A stretch of 64,000 bases of DNA from Paenibacillus algorifonticola. GTDB taxonomy: Bacteria; Bacillota; Bacilli; Paenibacillales; Paenibacillaceae. A model generated the notes under the pieces. It did not search any database, was not told the origin of the DNA, and saw only the letters and a program-made list of their open reading frames with translations. Position 1 is the stretch's first letter. The number at the start of each line of letters is the position of its first letter. The stretch covers positions 124,001 through 188,000 of the forward strand of contig NZ_LAQO01000011.1 in assembly GCF_000971975.1 (NCBI RefSeq), in the 5' to 3' direction. This document shows positions 1 to 9,060 of the stretch, piece after piece. Made by a program: the position numbers and the translations under genes.

Positions 1-543
1 GGGCTGTATGGGCTGCTGCACTATAAGGTGAAGATCCCGCAATTGAAATGGCAGGGGGCCACGATTCAGCTGCATCAGCAAATTAGCAGCAACCAGGCGG
101 GCGTGCAGCATTCCAAAGAGCAGCAGGGGAAAATTGACGCCGAAAATGTACAACGGTTTGTTGAAAAGATGCGACAGGCATTGGAAGTAACTGATAATTT
201 GAAAGGGTGGGTCAAGCAATTGCTGAAAAAGGTGCAATTGACCGAATGGAAATGGTCGACATCGGTAGGCGTTGGAGACGCGATGTGGACCGCGATGACG
301 ACAGGGGCAGTATGGTCGATTAAAACGACGATGCTGGGCGTCATATCACAGTTTGTTTTACTGAAAGCCGACCCGGTGCTTCAAGTGCAGCCCGTGTACC
401 AAGGGACTTATTTTCAAACGGAATGGCACTGTACAGCCAAGCTGAGCATGTTCCATGCGGTGAAATCAGGTCTAGCCTTGCTGATGAGGCTCAAAAAAGG
501 CTCTCACGGCATTCAGGTGTGGCACCATATTTTGTTTAAATAA
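1..543 (+). CDS. DUF2953 domain protein (YtfI-like), 3' part
   Basis: The reading frame is open from base 1, so the gene begins before the window; about 180 C-terminal codons are visible and end at TAA 541-543. The phrase LLHYKVKIPQ near the visible start and its place directly upstream of the sporulation gene ytfJ match the DUF2953 family (YtfI in Bacillus). A hydrophobic stretch lies near VWSIKTTMLGVISQFVLL. The biochemical function of the family is not established; the link to sporulation rests on gene order and is inference. Confidence 0.75.
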   Translation, partial: GLYGLLHYKVKIPQLKWQGATIQLHQQISSNQAGVQHSKEQQGKIDAENVQRFVEKMRQALEVTDNLKGWVKQLLKKVQLTEWKWSTSVGVGDAMWTAMTTGAVWSIKTTMLGVISQFVLLKADPVLQVQPVYQGTYFQTEWHCTAKLSMFHAVKSGLALLMRLKKGSHGIQVWHHILFK

Positions 544-573
544 TGAATGAGCACAAACGAAATATTCGCAAGT

Positions 574-618
574 AAGCAAAGCTGCCTCCTTAACGAAGAG
601 CGTGGTTTTGCTTTTTTT
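574..618 (+). terminator. Intrinsic terminator after the ytfI-like gene
   Basis: Arms AAGCAAA (574-580) and TTTGCTT (607-613) are followed by a run of T. The loop is long (26 nt), so strength is uncertain. Confidence 0.55.
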
Positions 619-735
619 CAATAGAAGCAAAGTATAAGTTTTCGTCGTACTGTGCTTACATACAATGTGGGGCTGCGGGAAACATTATTAGCGTAGCCTG
701 CGTTAAATTGATTTGTACAACTAGGAGGAGATGTC

Positions 736-1224
736 GTGCAAGAGCATCCAATACAAGGTCTTATGCAGACAGCAATGGAAAATATTAAGGAAATGGTCGA
801 TGTAAACACAATAGTTGGCGACCCTGTGCAGACGCCAGACGGCAGCATTATCATGCCGATTAGCAAGGTTGGATTTGGATTTGTTGCCGGGGGCAGTGAT
901 ATGCGGTTCAGCGGCGATAGTTCTTCCACTTCCAATAGTGCCGATGACAGCCACAATGCTGCGGTAGCTGCGCCATTCGGCGGAGGAAGCGGCGGCGGCG
1001 TATCGATCACACCAATTGCCTTCCTCGTTGTCGGCACCCAAGGCGTCAAAATCGTGCCGCTCGACAATAACACGCATCTATTGGAGCGGATCATTGAATC
1101 CACACCGTATGTATTTGACAAGGTGCAGTCCATGATGCGAAGCACGTCCAGTGGCACGGGCCAATTTACAGGCACCAATATGAATTCAGGCTATATGAGC
1201 ACAACTGACCCAACCATTATTTAA
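736..1224 (+). CDS. ytfJ: Sporulation protein YtfJ/GerW
   Basis: 162 residues starting at GTG 736 behind AGGAGGAG (723-730). The N-terminus EHPIQGLMQTAMENIKEM and the block VGDPVQTPDGSIIMPISKVG are hallmarks of the YtfJ (GerW) family. A Gly-rich segment near residues 75-95 is normal for it. From family knowledge, GerW is made in the forespore and in Bacillus anthracis is needed for activity of the cortex-lytic enzyme SleB during germination. The upstream DUF2953 gene is the usual neighbour. No sporulation promoter was identified with confidence. Confidence 0.93.
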   Translation: MQEHPIQGLMQTAMENIKEMVDVNTIVGDPVQTPDGSIIMPISKVGFGFVAGGSDMRFSGDSSSTSNSADDSHNAAVAAPFGGGSGGGVSITPIAFLVVGTQGVKIVPLDNNTHLLERIIESTPYVFDKVQSMMRSTSSGTGQFTGTNMNSGYMSTTDPTII

Positions 1225-1232
1225 GGCCAGAG

Positions 1233-1254
1233 CTGCCCGCAAGGGCAGTTTTTC
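1233..1254 (+). terminator. Terminator after ytfJ
   Basis: CTGCCC (1233-1238), loop GCAA, GGGCAG (1243-1248), then TTTTT. The following 230 bases up to dacB are AT-rich at first and contain no gene I can support. Confidence 0.8.
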
Positions 1255-1484
1255 GTTTAAAGCATAAAAAATCATAAGCTAAGCTTAGATAATCATTTTT
1301 ATATTTTTACGAGAAACAAACACTAGTCCGTCAAGGATGGCGTAAGCCGGCTGCACTTTACAGTCTTATTTTGCCGAGACAAGCATATAGTGTATAAAGA
1401 CTTTAAAAGGCTTGAAAGGTCTGTGGAAAAGCAAGCGTTCATCTTTGTTGAGCAGAATAACCGATCAGAAAGGGGCCGCGAAAG

Positions 1485-2666
1485 ATGATTAGCATCGTGA
1501 AAATAGCTCGAATATTGCTCTTGTTAGGTTTGGCAATCTGTTTGACAGGGACAAGCCTGCCAGCGCCAGGCTACGCGGCTGAACCAGAACCGCTAAGTAC
1601 ACACGCGTCAGCATCGGCGCTGATTGATGTAACCTCGGGCAGATTGCTGTACAGCGAGGATGGCGACAAGCCGATGCTTATAGCCAGCTTAACCAAAATT
1701 ATGACCGCAATCGTAGCGATAGAGCATGGAAACTTGTCAGGCAACGTCAAGACAGGCAAGCGTGCGGTAGGCAAGGAAGGCTCCTCGATTTATTTGCAGC
1801 TCAATGAAGAAATGAAATTGCAGGACATGCTGTATGGCCTTATGCTGCGATCAGGAAATGATGCAGCAACCGCAATTGCTGAACATGTCGGCGGTTCTGA
1901 GGAAGGCTTCGTTGTGCTGATGAATGAAAAGGCAGCTTTTCTCGGAATGACAAATTCCCAATTTAAAAACCCGCATGGCCTTGATGAGAAGGGGCATTAT
2001 TCCTCGGCTAACGATCTTGCTAAGCTGACAGCTTATGCGCTGCGTAATCCCGTGTTCGCCAAAATTGTCAGCACACCCGTCAAGCAGGTTCCAAACCCGC
2101 ATGAGCAGTGGCAGTACAAGTGGGTGAACAAAAATAAAATGCTCCAAATGTATGAAGGAGCAGACGGTGTGAAAACCGGCTATACGAAGCAGGCGCTGCG
2201 CTGCCTTGTCAGTTCTGCTACCCGTGGCGGTCAGCAGCTTGCAGCTGTCACGCTAAGCGATGGCGACGATTGGGCGGATCATCGCCATATGCTTGATTGG
2301 GGCTTTGAGCATTATCCGCTAGCCCAAATTGCGGGCAAAGGGCAGGCTCTCACCGGCTATCCTTACACTGTAGGGCAAAGCTTCAGCTACCCATTAACGG
2401 AAGAGGAAAAAGGTCAGTTGACCTCACGACTTGTCGTTGTAAATGCAGCAACGACGCGCTATGCGTTAGGCGAAAGAGGAACGCTGGAATGGTATATGAA
2501 CGGGGCGAAAATAGGCGCCGTTCCGATCTATGATACGGGAAGCAGCAGACTTTCGCTTCCGGAGCGCAAGAAAATCGAGGCGGATGCTTTTATCAACGAT
2601 GGACTCGGGAAAGAAAATTATTTGGCGGCGGCTGGCGAGGCCATTCGGGCTTTATTTAAATTATAA
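1485..2666 (+). CDS. dacB: D-alanyl-D-alanine carboxypeptidase (DacB type)
   Basis: 393 residues with a Sec signal peptide (hydrophobic residues 8-24, cleavage near AYA at about 30). The penicillin-binding protein triad is complete: SLTK at 68-71 (nucleophile Ser68), SGN at 123-125 and KTG at 230-232; a C-terminal beta-rich PBP5-type domain follows. It removes the terminal D-Ala from peptidoglycan stem peptides. Position directly upstream of spmA and spmB, as in Bacillus subtilis, argues for DacB (PBP5*), which controls cross-linking of spore cortex. DacF is the main alternative paralogue. The start follows GAAAGGGG. An inverted repeat spans the stop codon. Confidence 0.9.
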   Translation: MISIVKIARILLLLGLAICLTGTSLPAPGYAAEPEPLSTHASASALIDVTSGRLLYSEDGDKPMLIASLTKIMTAIVAIEHGNLSGNVKTGKRAVGKEGSSIYLQLNEEMKLQDMLYGLMLRSGNDAATAIAEHVGGSEEGFVVLMNEKAAFLGMTNSQFKNPHGLDEKGHYSSANDLAKLTAYALRNPVFAKIVSTPVKQVPNPHEQWQYKWVNKNKMLQMYEGADGVKTGYTKQALRCLVSSATRGGQQLAAVTLSDGDDWADHRHMLDWGFEHYPLAQIAGKGQALTGYPYTVGQSFSYPLTEEEKGQLTSRLVVVNAATTRYALGERGTLEWYMNGAKIGAVPIYDTGSSRLSLPERKKIEADAFINDGLGKENYLAAAGEAIRALFKL

Positions 2667-2676
2667 AAGCCCGAAT
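2643..2676 (+). terminator. Inverted repeat around the dacB stop codon
   Basis: ATTCGGGCTTT (2643-2653) pairs with AAAGCCCGAAT (2666-2676), enclosing TAA 2664-2666. No direct T run follows (only ATTAGCAATTTTATT), so it may be a weak terminator or an mRNA 3' stabiliser, with partial read-through into spmA. Confidence 0.45.
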
Positions 2677-2699
2677 ATTAGCAATTTTATTATAATTTG

Positions 2700-2745
2700 A
2701 AACGGCTGCTTCATGATTGTTCAGGTAGCCGCCGTTTACGCTTGA
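2700..2745 (+). repeat. Palindromic repeat copy 1 (before spmA)
   Basis: Arms AAACGGC (2700-2706) and GCCGTTT (2731-2737) with inner GCT/AGC pairing, ending in the tail ACGCTTGA. The 15-mer GCCGTTTACGCTTGA (2731-2745) recurs exactly at about 40.5 and 40.6 kb. It lies just upstream of the spmA ribosome binding site. Confidence 0.55.
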
Positions 2746-2766
2746 CTGCTTGGGGAGGCGGGAAGC

Positions 2767-3435
2767 ATGGTTAACTTTATTTGGCTGTTTTTAATTGTCA
2801 TCAGCGTCGTCGTCGGCGCTTTTAATGGCAAAATCGATGCAGTAGCCGGAGCAGCATTCACGGGAGCGCAAGCCGGCGTGACAATCAGCTTCGGGCTGAT
2901 CAGCATAATGGTGTTCTGGCTGGGGATGATGCGAATAGCGGAGGATGCCGGGCTGTTGAAAAAAATGGCACAGCTGCTCGGCCCCATCGTTCGCTTCCTA
3001 TTTCCGGATGTGCCCAAAAACCACCCGGCACTCGGCTATATTATGAGCAATCTCAGCGCCAACCTCTTCGGATTAGGCAACGCGGCAACGCCGATGGGCA
3101 TTAAGGCGATGCAGGAGCTGCAAAAGCTGAACCCAGATCCGGCTGTCGCAACTCCAGCCATGTGCACGCTGCTCGCGTTAAATACATCCAGCATTACGCT
3201 GATTCCTACTACATTAATTGCGATTCGCATGAATTATGGCTCGGCGAATCCGGCGGAAATCGTCGGTACGACGCTCGCCGCAACGTTTATTGCTACCGCA
3301 GCAGCGATAGCGGCTGATCGCTGGTACCGCAGCAGGCAGAAGCCGCCTATCATCAAAGGCCCGTCCCAGCATCTTGCCCCAGCGGCCAAGCCGGGAGCAG
3401 CGGCAGCTTCGGGGGGAGGTGGCGGAGTTGCTTGA
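2767..3435 (+). CDS. spmA: Spore maturation protein A
   Basis: 222 residues with a nucleoside-recognition (Gate) domain and about four to five membrane segments. Family-typical stretches are NLSANLFGLGNAATPMG (around residues 95-111) and LALNTSSITLIPTTLI. The start ATG follows GGGGAGGCGGG. SpmA and SpmB act together in dehydration of the spore core in Bacillus; the molecular role is unknown. The last 25 residues are a low-complexity Ala/Gly/Pro tail that reaches into the start of spmB. The gene sits between dacB and spmB as in B. subtilis. Confidence 0.93.
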   Translation: MVNFIWLFLIVISVVVGAFNGKIDAVAGAAFTGAQAGVTISFGLISIMVFWLGMMRIAEDAGLLKKMAQLLGPIVRFLFPDVPKNHPALGYIMSNLSANLFGLGNAATPMGIKAMQELQKLNPDPAVATPAMCTLLALNTSSITLIPTTLIAIRMNYGSANPAEIVGTTLAATFIATAAAIAADRWYRSRQKPPIIKGPSQHLAPAAKPGAAAASGGGGGVA

Positions 3436-3961
3436 AGCTTTTACAAGAGCATCGGCATGGCTGATACCTGCTATTATCGTATTTATTCCGCTTTATGCGG
3501 CTTTTCGCAAAGTTCCGGTCTATGAGACGTTCACTGAAGGGGCCAAGGATGGCTTCGGCACAGCAATTGCAATTATTCCTCATCTCGTCGGGATGATGGT
3601 AGCGATCAGCATGTTTCGTGCTTCGGGCGCGATGGATTTTATGATTGGCGTCGTTCGACCGTTGTTCGATTGGCTCAGCATACCGAGCGAGGTATTGCCG
3701 CTTGCGGTGCTCAGGCCGTTGACTGGGGCAGGGTCGCTTGCTTTTACCGCAGACTTAATTCATACATATGGTCCTGATTCCATGATTGGCCGGATTGCTT
3801 CTACCATTCAAGGAAGTACGGATACGACGCTTTATGTGCTGACCGTTTATTTTGGCGCAATCGGAATCCGGAAAACCAAATATGCGCTTAAAGTGGGCTT
3901 GTTTTCCGATCTGATCGGTTTTTTAGCAGCAATTTTCATTTGCATGTACATATTCGGTTAA
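3428..3961 (+). CDS. spmB: Spore maturation protein B
   Basis: The start is placed at TTG 3428, because GGAGGT (3415-3420) lies 7 nt upstream and the resulting 177 residues match the usual SpmB length (about 178). A longer frame back to 3374 would only add a fragment that overlaps spmA. The protein has several membrane segments and the conserved blocks FTEGAKDGFGTAIAIIPHL, LRPLTGAGS and STDTTLYVLTVYFG. The start overlaps the end of spmA by 8 nt, so translation is probably coupled. Partner of SpmA in spore core dehydration. Confidence 0.92.
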   Translation: MLEAFTRASAWLIPAIIVFIPLYAAFRKVPVYETFTEGAKDGFGTAIAIIPHLVGMMVAISMFRASGAMDFMIGVVRPLFDWLSIPSEVLPLAVLRPLTGAGSLAFTADLIHTYGPDSMIGRIASTIQGSTDTTLYVLTVYFGAIGIRKTKYALKVGLFSDLIGFLAAIFICMYIFG

Positions 3962-4015
3962 CAGCGCTTGTGCTTTGCGCTTCATATCGTTATGATAAAG
4001 TTTGAGGTGAAAGTA

Positions 4016-4759
4016 TTGGAACGTTTACAGAAAATATTAGCGCAAGCGGGCATCGCATCCCGAAGAAAATGCGAGGAAATGATTTTGGCCGGAGTGGTTG
4101 AAGTCAATGGCGAGAAAGTGACCGAGCTTGGTGTGAAAGCGGACCCTGCTGTAGATGTCATTCTCGTGAATGGCAAGCCGATCCGAAATGAGAAAAAAGT
4201 GTATGTGATGCTGAATAAGCCGAAGGGCGTTATTACGAGCGCGAGCGATCCACAAGGCCGCAAAATCGTCTCCGACTATTTGCCGGGCATCAGGGAGCGC
4301 GTCTATCCGGTTGGCCGTTTGGATTATGATACGGAAGGGCTGCTGCTGCTGACGAATGACGGCGAGTTCGCCAATCTTCTGACGCATCCGAGCCATCATG
4401 TACCGAAAACCTATTATGCGACAGTAAAGGGCGTGCCTCACGGAACGCTGCTGGACCAATTGAAAAAGGGCGTTAAGCTTGAAGACGGCATGACCGCTCC
4501 TGCTGAGGTGGAATACCAGGACGTTAATACGGAAGAAAATACATCGACCGTCCGTATTACGATCTATGAAGGCCGCAATCGTCAAGTTAGAAGGATGTTC
4601 GAAGCAATTAATCATCCTGTTGTTCGCTTGAGAAGGGTGAAGTTCGGCGAGCTGGGCTTGCATAATTTGGCAAGGGGGCAATTCCGCCATCTGACGCCTG
4701 TAGAAGTGAAGGAGCTGCGCGAAGCTGCCCGCAAGTCACATAAAGTTCATAAAAAGTAG
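4016..4759 (+). CDS. rluB: 23S rRNA pseudouridine synthase RluB
   Basis: 247 residues from TTG 4016, which follows GAGGTGA (4004-4010). An S4 RNA-binding domain comes first (ERLQKILAQAGIASRRKCEEMI, about residues 2-45), then a RsuA/RluB catalytic domain with the motif GRLDYDTEGLLLLTNDGE holding the catalytic Asp, and the RNRQVRRM block near the end. RluB makes a pseudouridine in helix 89 of 23S rRNA. In Bacillus rluB is the first gene of the rluB-resABC group, exactly as here. Confidence 0.93.
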   Translation: MERLQKILAQAGIASRRKCEEMILAGVVEVNGEKVTELGVKADPAVDVILVNGKPIRNEKKVYVMLNKPKGVITSASDPQGRKIVSDYLPGIRERVYPVGRLDYDTEGLLLLTNDGEFANLLTHPSHHVPKTYYATVKGVPHGTLLDQLKKGVKLEDGMTAPAEVEYQDVNTEENTSTVRITIYEGRNRQVRRMFEAINHPVVRLRRVKFGELGLHNLARGQFRHLTPVEVKELREAARKSHKVHKK

Positions 4760-4849
4760 ACGGCGGCAGCGGCAATTGCCGCCAGCTTTTCGTTATAATG
4801 AAACTATCTATGTTGACACACTAACCGAAATGCAGGTGATGAAAGCCCT

Positions 4850-5383
4850 ATGAAATCGTCACGCAAAATCATGCAAATCGTCATATTGACAGCCGTGCTC
4901 ATTATCGGAGGGTATGCGATTGGAACAACTTTGTTCGCTTCGGGCGAAAGCGGGGGCGTTCCGAAGGTGGGAGGCACACCGCCGGAGTTTAAGCTTGTAG
5001 ATTTGCAGGGCAACGTGCATCAGCTGTCCGATTATAAGGGTAAAGCGATTGTCGTTAATTTCTGGGGAACGTTTTGCCCGCCATGCGTGAAAGAAATGCC
5101 GGAATTCGAACGTCAATTTGCCAAATGGCAAAATGATGGCCTCGAAATTCTGGCTATTAATTTGAGTGAGGATACACTCACCGTTAACAATTTTGTCCAT
5201 CAGTTTGAGCTGAACTATCCGATATTGCGCGATGTTGACCGGAAGACGGAGCGTAAGTACGGACTAAGGTCATATCCGACTACTTTTTTCGTTAAGCCGG
5301 ATGGCACTATTATGGATATTACAGTTGGTGGAATGACAGAGGAATATATTGATGAGCGTATTGCGAAGCTGTTAACGTATTAG
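4850..5383 (+). CDS. resA: Thiol-disulfide oxidoreductase ResA
   Basis: 177 residues with an N-terminal membrane anchor (residues 7-27) and an extracytoplasmic thioredoxin fold. The active site is CPPC, Cys76 and Cys79, in the block GTFCPPCVKEMP; a cis-Pro segment SYPTTF follows. ResA reduces the apocytochrome c haem-binding cysteines on the outer face so that haem can be attached. It precedes resB and resC, the haem ligation machinery. The start ATG 4850 follows AGGTGATGAAAG. Confidence 0.94.
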   Translation: MKSSRKIMQIVILTAVLIIGGYAIGTTLFASGESGGVPKVGGTPPEFKLVDLQGNVHQLSDYKGKAIVVNFWGTFCPPCVKEMPEFERQFAKWQNDGLEILAINLSEDTLTVNNFVHQFELNYPILRDVDRKTERKYGLRSYPTTFFVKPDGTIMDITVGGMTEEYIDERIAKLLTY

Positions 5384-5395
5384 GAGGTTTCTTCC

Positions 5396-7057
5396 GTGTT
5401 ATCTATACATAACACCAAGTGTGAATGCGGGCATCAGAACGCGGTTGGAACTGTGCTGTGCGAAAGCTGCGGCAAGCCGCTTATGGAGGACCAGCAGCAA
5501 AATGAGCCGCTGGAAATGCGTTATGACGGCATTGCCCGGCGGTCGCAGAAAAAAAACCAAAATCTGATCGACCGGATTTGGAGCTTTTTTTCTTCCGTCA
5601 AAATTGCGATTTATTTGATTGTGCTGACGTTTCTCGGCGCTACTCTCGGAACGATCTACCCGCAGGAAAACACGTTTATTAACAATTTTGATATTGCGGC
5701 TTATTATGAAAGCACATATGGCACCCCGGGGAAAATTTATCAGATGCTGGGGTTGTCGCATACTTACGAGTCGTGGTGGTTCATTACGCTGCTTGTAATG
5801 ATCGGGACGTCACTCGTCATTTGCAGCCTGGACCGGATTTTGCCGCTTTATAGGGCGCTAAGCAAGCAGCAAATTCGCAAGCATCTCCAGTTCATCAATC
5901 GGCAGAAGACGGTTTATTCCGCAAAAGTGGACGAGCCTGCCGAAGCATGGGTGGAGCAGTTTGCGGCTCAGCTAAAGCGGAAGCGCTACCGCGTTCATAT
6001 GGACGGCTCAGCGCTGCTTGCGGAGAAAAACCGATTTAGTAGATGGGGACCTTATATTAATCATATCGGCCTTATTTTGTTTCTGCTCTCGATACTCGCC
6101 CGCAGCTTGCCAGGCTGGCAAATGGACAGCTATATTACCATCGCTGACGGAGCGACCGTACCGATTGAAGGCACCAACTATTATGTCAAAAATGAAAAGT
6201 TTACCGTTGATTTTTATACGGATGATGAGCTTCCGCCGGAGCTGAAGGGACAAGCTAGGGCGAAGCTTTATGAAACGGCGGCTGTGCTTTATACATGTTC
6301 AAGCGGCTGCGAGGCTGGTGAGACGCCGGTGCTTGAGGAAGTAGCGAGGCATGATATTATCGTCAACAGCCCGCTGAAATACAAAGGTTTGAAGCTGTAT
6401 CAGTTTGACTTCGACCTGACGCCCAAGCTGATTAGCGTCAAGCCTATGCTGATCAATAAAGAGACGGGCGAGCAATACGGGCCTTTCGAGCTGACGATGA
6501 AGGATGCGGCGCTGAATTATGAGCTCGGCCCTTACAAAATGCGGCTGATCGCCAATTACATGGATTTCGCAGTTGGCGAGAACGGCGAACCGACGACGCT
6601 TGGGCGTGAACCGAATGCGCCAGCATTCGTCTTTCTGATTACTGGACCGGGACTCCCTGAAGCGGGACAGCCTTATATGTATTTTCCGATGCAGAAGGAC
6701 AAGGAGAAGTTCGGGCAAGATCAAATTAATGGCGCTTTAGCAAGCAAAGTTGAGATCAAGGTCGATGGGATGCAAAATGTCAACTTCTCAGAAGCTTCTA
6801 CCTCGCTTAATGTTCGTGTGGACAAGGCGCTGAACTTTGTCTGGGTAGGTGCTGCTATCTCGATGATCGGTCTATTGATGGGTTCATACTGGCAGCATCG
6901 CAGAATTTGGCTGCGCATAGACGACGGCCAGCTTTCGCTTGGCGCGCACACGAATAAAAACTGGTACGGCATGCGTGCGGATGTGGCGGGAGCGCTTCAA
7001 AAGATTGGCGTGACCGTAGATCCAAAGTCGCTAGATAACGGAGGGAATAACGCGTGA
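5396..7057 (+). CDS. resB: Cytochrome c biogenesis protein ResB
   Basis: 553 residues from GTG 5396 behind AGGAGG. ResB/Ccs1 family: membrane segments at about residues 68-90, 127-146 and 218-235, a large extracytoplasmic domain, and a last segment near 478-498. It works with ResC to move haem across the membrane and attach it to apocytochromes c. The N-terminus carries a probable zinc ribbon (Cys9, Cys11, Cys22, Cys25: CECGHQN and CESCGKPL). I do not recall this in B. subtilis ResB; it may be a lineage feature with unknown use. Confidence 0.93.
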   Translation: MLSIHNTKCECGHQNAVGTVLCESCGKPLMEDQQQNEPLEMRYDGIARRSQKKNQNLIDRIWSFFSSVKIAIYLIVLTFLGATLGTIYPQENTFINNFDIAAYYESTYGTPGKIYQMLGLSHTYESWWFITLLVMIGTSLVICSLDRILPLYRALSKQQIRKHLQFINRQKTVYSAKVDEPAEAWVEQFAAQLKRKRYRVHMDGSALLAEKNRFSRWGPYINHIGLILFLLSILARSLPGWQMDSYITIADGATVPIEGTNYYVKNEKFTVDFYTDDELPPELKGQARAKLYETAAVLYTCSSGCEAGETPVLEEVARHDIIVNSPLKYKGLKLYQFDFDLTPKLISVKPMLINKETGEQYGPFELTMKDAALNYELGPYKMRLIANYMDFAVGENGEPTTLGREPNAPAFVFLITGPGLPEAGQPYMYFPMQKDKEKFGQDQINGALASKVEIKVDGMQNVNFSEASTSLNVRVDKALNFVWVGAAISMIGLLMGSYWQHRRIWLRIDDGQLSLGAHTNKNWYGMRADVAGALQKIGVTVDPKSLDNGGNNA

Positions 7058-8316
7058 GTTTAGTTGATTTGAGCAGTGATGCTTTTATAGCCGCTTTTTT
7101 TCTGTATTGCTTTGCCTTTTTATTTTATGTCATTGCGATTGCGGGAAAAAAGTGGAGCAACCGCGATCCGTTTCAGCATGAGAAGCGCTGGGGACGCATT
7201 GCGTTTATCACCTCAAGCTTGGGGCTGGCCGCCCATCTGACCTTCTTCTTCACAAGATGGGCAGGAAGCGGTCAAATTCCAACGAGTAATATGTACGAAT
7301 TTATGACCTTCCTCGGCATGGCGATTATGATTGCTTTTACGATTATATATGCGATTTATCGTAAAGCGCTGCTGGGGATGTTCTCCCTGCCGCTAACCGT
7401 TATTATCGTAGCTTATGCTTCGGTATTTCCACAGGAGGTTCAGCCGCTTATTCCAGCGCTTAACTCGATATGGCTTAAAGTACATGTTACGACAGCTGCG
7501 CTTGGTGAAGCCTTTTTTGCCGTCGGCTTTGCTGCCGGACTTATGTATTTGCTGCGGGTTGTTGATTTTAATAGCGAGACGAAGGAAGCACGGAGATCGC
7601 GTTTTTGGGTAGAGTTCTCGTTATATACGATCATTATTATTATTGGTTTTCTGGTTGCGGTATTTGGTTTCCGCGCCGCTGGTTATGAAGCGCAGTTCTC
7701 GCAAGAGATGTCGACAGTTGACGCCAAAGGGATTGAGTCTTCTAAAGTCGAGACGGTTGATTACACACTGCCTCCGATTGTGAAGCCTTATAACAGCGAG
7801 GTCGTACATGCGGACAGCTTCCTTGGCATGACAGATACAAAGCTCGAGGCACCATCTTGGATGAACGGCGTTAATGCGGGCCGCAAGCTCAATACGGTCA
7901 TTTGGTCGATTATTGCCGGAACGATTTTGTATGGCTTGCTCCGCCTTGTATTCCGCAAGCCGCTTGGTGCGGTTATTCATCCGGTCATGGAGGGCGTTGA
8001 CCCGGATGATCTGGATGAAATCAGCTACCGCGCCATTGCGATTGGCTTTCCGATTTTTACGCTGGGCGCGCTCATCTTTGCAATGATTTGGGCCAATATT
8101 GCATGGGGGCGGTTTTGGGGATGGGACCCGAAGGAAGTTTGGGCGCTTATTTCCTGGCTTTACTACAGTGCTTATTTGCATTTCAGATTGTCGCGCGGTT
8201 GGCAGGGCCTGCGGTCCTCCTGGCTCGCGGTCATTGGCTTCGTCGTTATTCTGTTTACGCTGGTTGGCGTAAATCTGGTAATAGCGGGCCTTCATTCATA
8301 CGCGGGAACGAATTAA
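7054..8316 (+). CDS. resC: Cytochrome c biogenesis protein ResC (CcsA)
   Basis: 420 residues; GTG 7054 overlaps the resB stop by 4 nt (GTGA), implying coupled translation. Polytopic membrane protein with the tryptophan-rich haem-handling motif WGRFWGWDPKEVW near residue 350, conserved in CcsA/CcmC/CcmF proteins. About eight membrane segments, and an extracytoplasmic loop of about 70 residues before the second half. Forms the haem exporter/ligase with ResB. Confidence 0.94.
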   Translation: MSLVDLSSDAFIAAFFLYCFAFLFYVIAIAGKKWSNRDPFQHEKRWGRIAFITSSLGLAAHLTFFFTRWAGSGQIPTSNMYEFMTFLGMAIMIAFTIIYAIYRKALLGMFSLPLTVIIVAYASVFPQEVQPLIPALNSIWLKVHVTTAALGEAFFAVGFAAGLMYLLRVVDFNSETKEARRSRFWVEFSLYTIIIIIGFLVAVFGFRAAGYEAQFSQEMSTVDAKGIESSKVETVDYTLPPIVKPYNSEVVHADSFLGMTDTKLEAPSWMNGVNAGRKLNTVIWSIIAGTILYGLLRLVFRKPLGAVIHPVMEGVDPDDLDEISYRAIAIGFPIFTLGALIFAMIWANIAWGRFWGWDPKEVWALISWLYYSAYLHFRLSRGWQGLRSSWLAVIGFVVILFTLVGVNLVIAGLHSYAGTN

Positions 8317-8343
8317 TCGCGATTGGGAAAGGGGTTAGTGAAT

Positions 8344-9060
8344 ATGTCCAATTTCGCCAGCCGAATTTTGGTTGTTGACGATGAAGAACGGATTCGCCGT
8401 TTGCTCAAAATGTATTTGGAAAAGGAAGGCTACGTCATTGATGAAGCGGAAGATGGAGAATCCGCGCTGCAAATGGCTACGGCTACGGATTATGCGCTTA
8501 TTTTGCTCGACGTTATGCTTCCAGGCATTGACGGCGTGGAAATGTGCTCCCGTCTCCGTCAAGTGAAAGCGACGCCTGTCATCATGCTGACTGCGAAAGG
8601 CGAGGAAATGAATCGCGTGCAAGGGTTTGAAGTTGGAGCTGACGATTACGTCGTCAAGCCATTTAGCCCGCGCGAAGTGATTTATCGGGTGAAGGCGATT
8701 TTGCGCCGCTCCTCGGCCACTGCCTTTTTGACGAAGGAAGTCAATTCCAGCAACAATATCGTATTCCCGCATTTGGTCATTGAGCATGATGCCCACCGCG
8801 TAACAGCGGCAGGTCAGGAAGTGAGCTTGACGCCAAAGGAATATGAACTGTTGCACTATTTGGCTGTTTCACCGGATAAAGTTTTTTCCCGTGAGGAACT
8901 GCTTAAGGATGTATGGAACTATGAGTTTTTCGGTGATCTCCGAACCGTTGATACGCATGTCAAGCGCCTGCGCGAGAAGCTGAACAAGGTGTCGGGCGAT
9001 GCAGCGGCAATGATTACGACGGTATGGGGCGTCGGCTACAAGCTTGAGGTGCCAAAGTAA
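8344..9060 (+). CDS. resD: Response regulator ResD
   Basis: The start is set at ATG 8344, behind AAAGGGG (8328-8334); this gives 238 residues. Receiver domain with acidic pocket DDE at 12-14, phosphoacceptor Asp56 in LILLDVMLPG, and the conserved Lys in VVKPFSP. The C-terminal OmpR/PhoB winged helix has KEYELLHYL and GVGYKLEVP. ResD controls respiration and anaerobic genes in Bacillus and normally drives the resABCDE operon. It overlaps resE by one base (TAATG). Confidence 0.94.
   Translation: MSNFASRILVVDDEERIRRLLKMYLEKEGYVIDEAEDGESALQMATATDYALILLDVMLPGIDGVEMCSRLRQVKATPVIMLTAKGEEMNRVQGFEVGADDYVVKPFSPREVIYRVKAILRRSSATAFLTKEVNSSNNIVFPHLVIEHDAHRVTAAGQEVSLTPKEYELLHYLAVSPDKVFSREELLKDVWNYEFFGDLRTVDTHVKRLREKLNKVSGDAAAMITTVWGVGYKLEVPK

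Noticed and set aside
3374..3427. Upstream extension of spmB
   Set aside because: No ribosome binding site, and it would make SpmB longer than the family; TTG 3428 is well placed.
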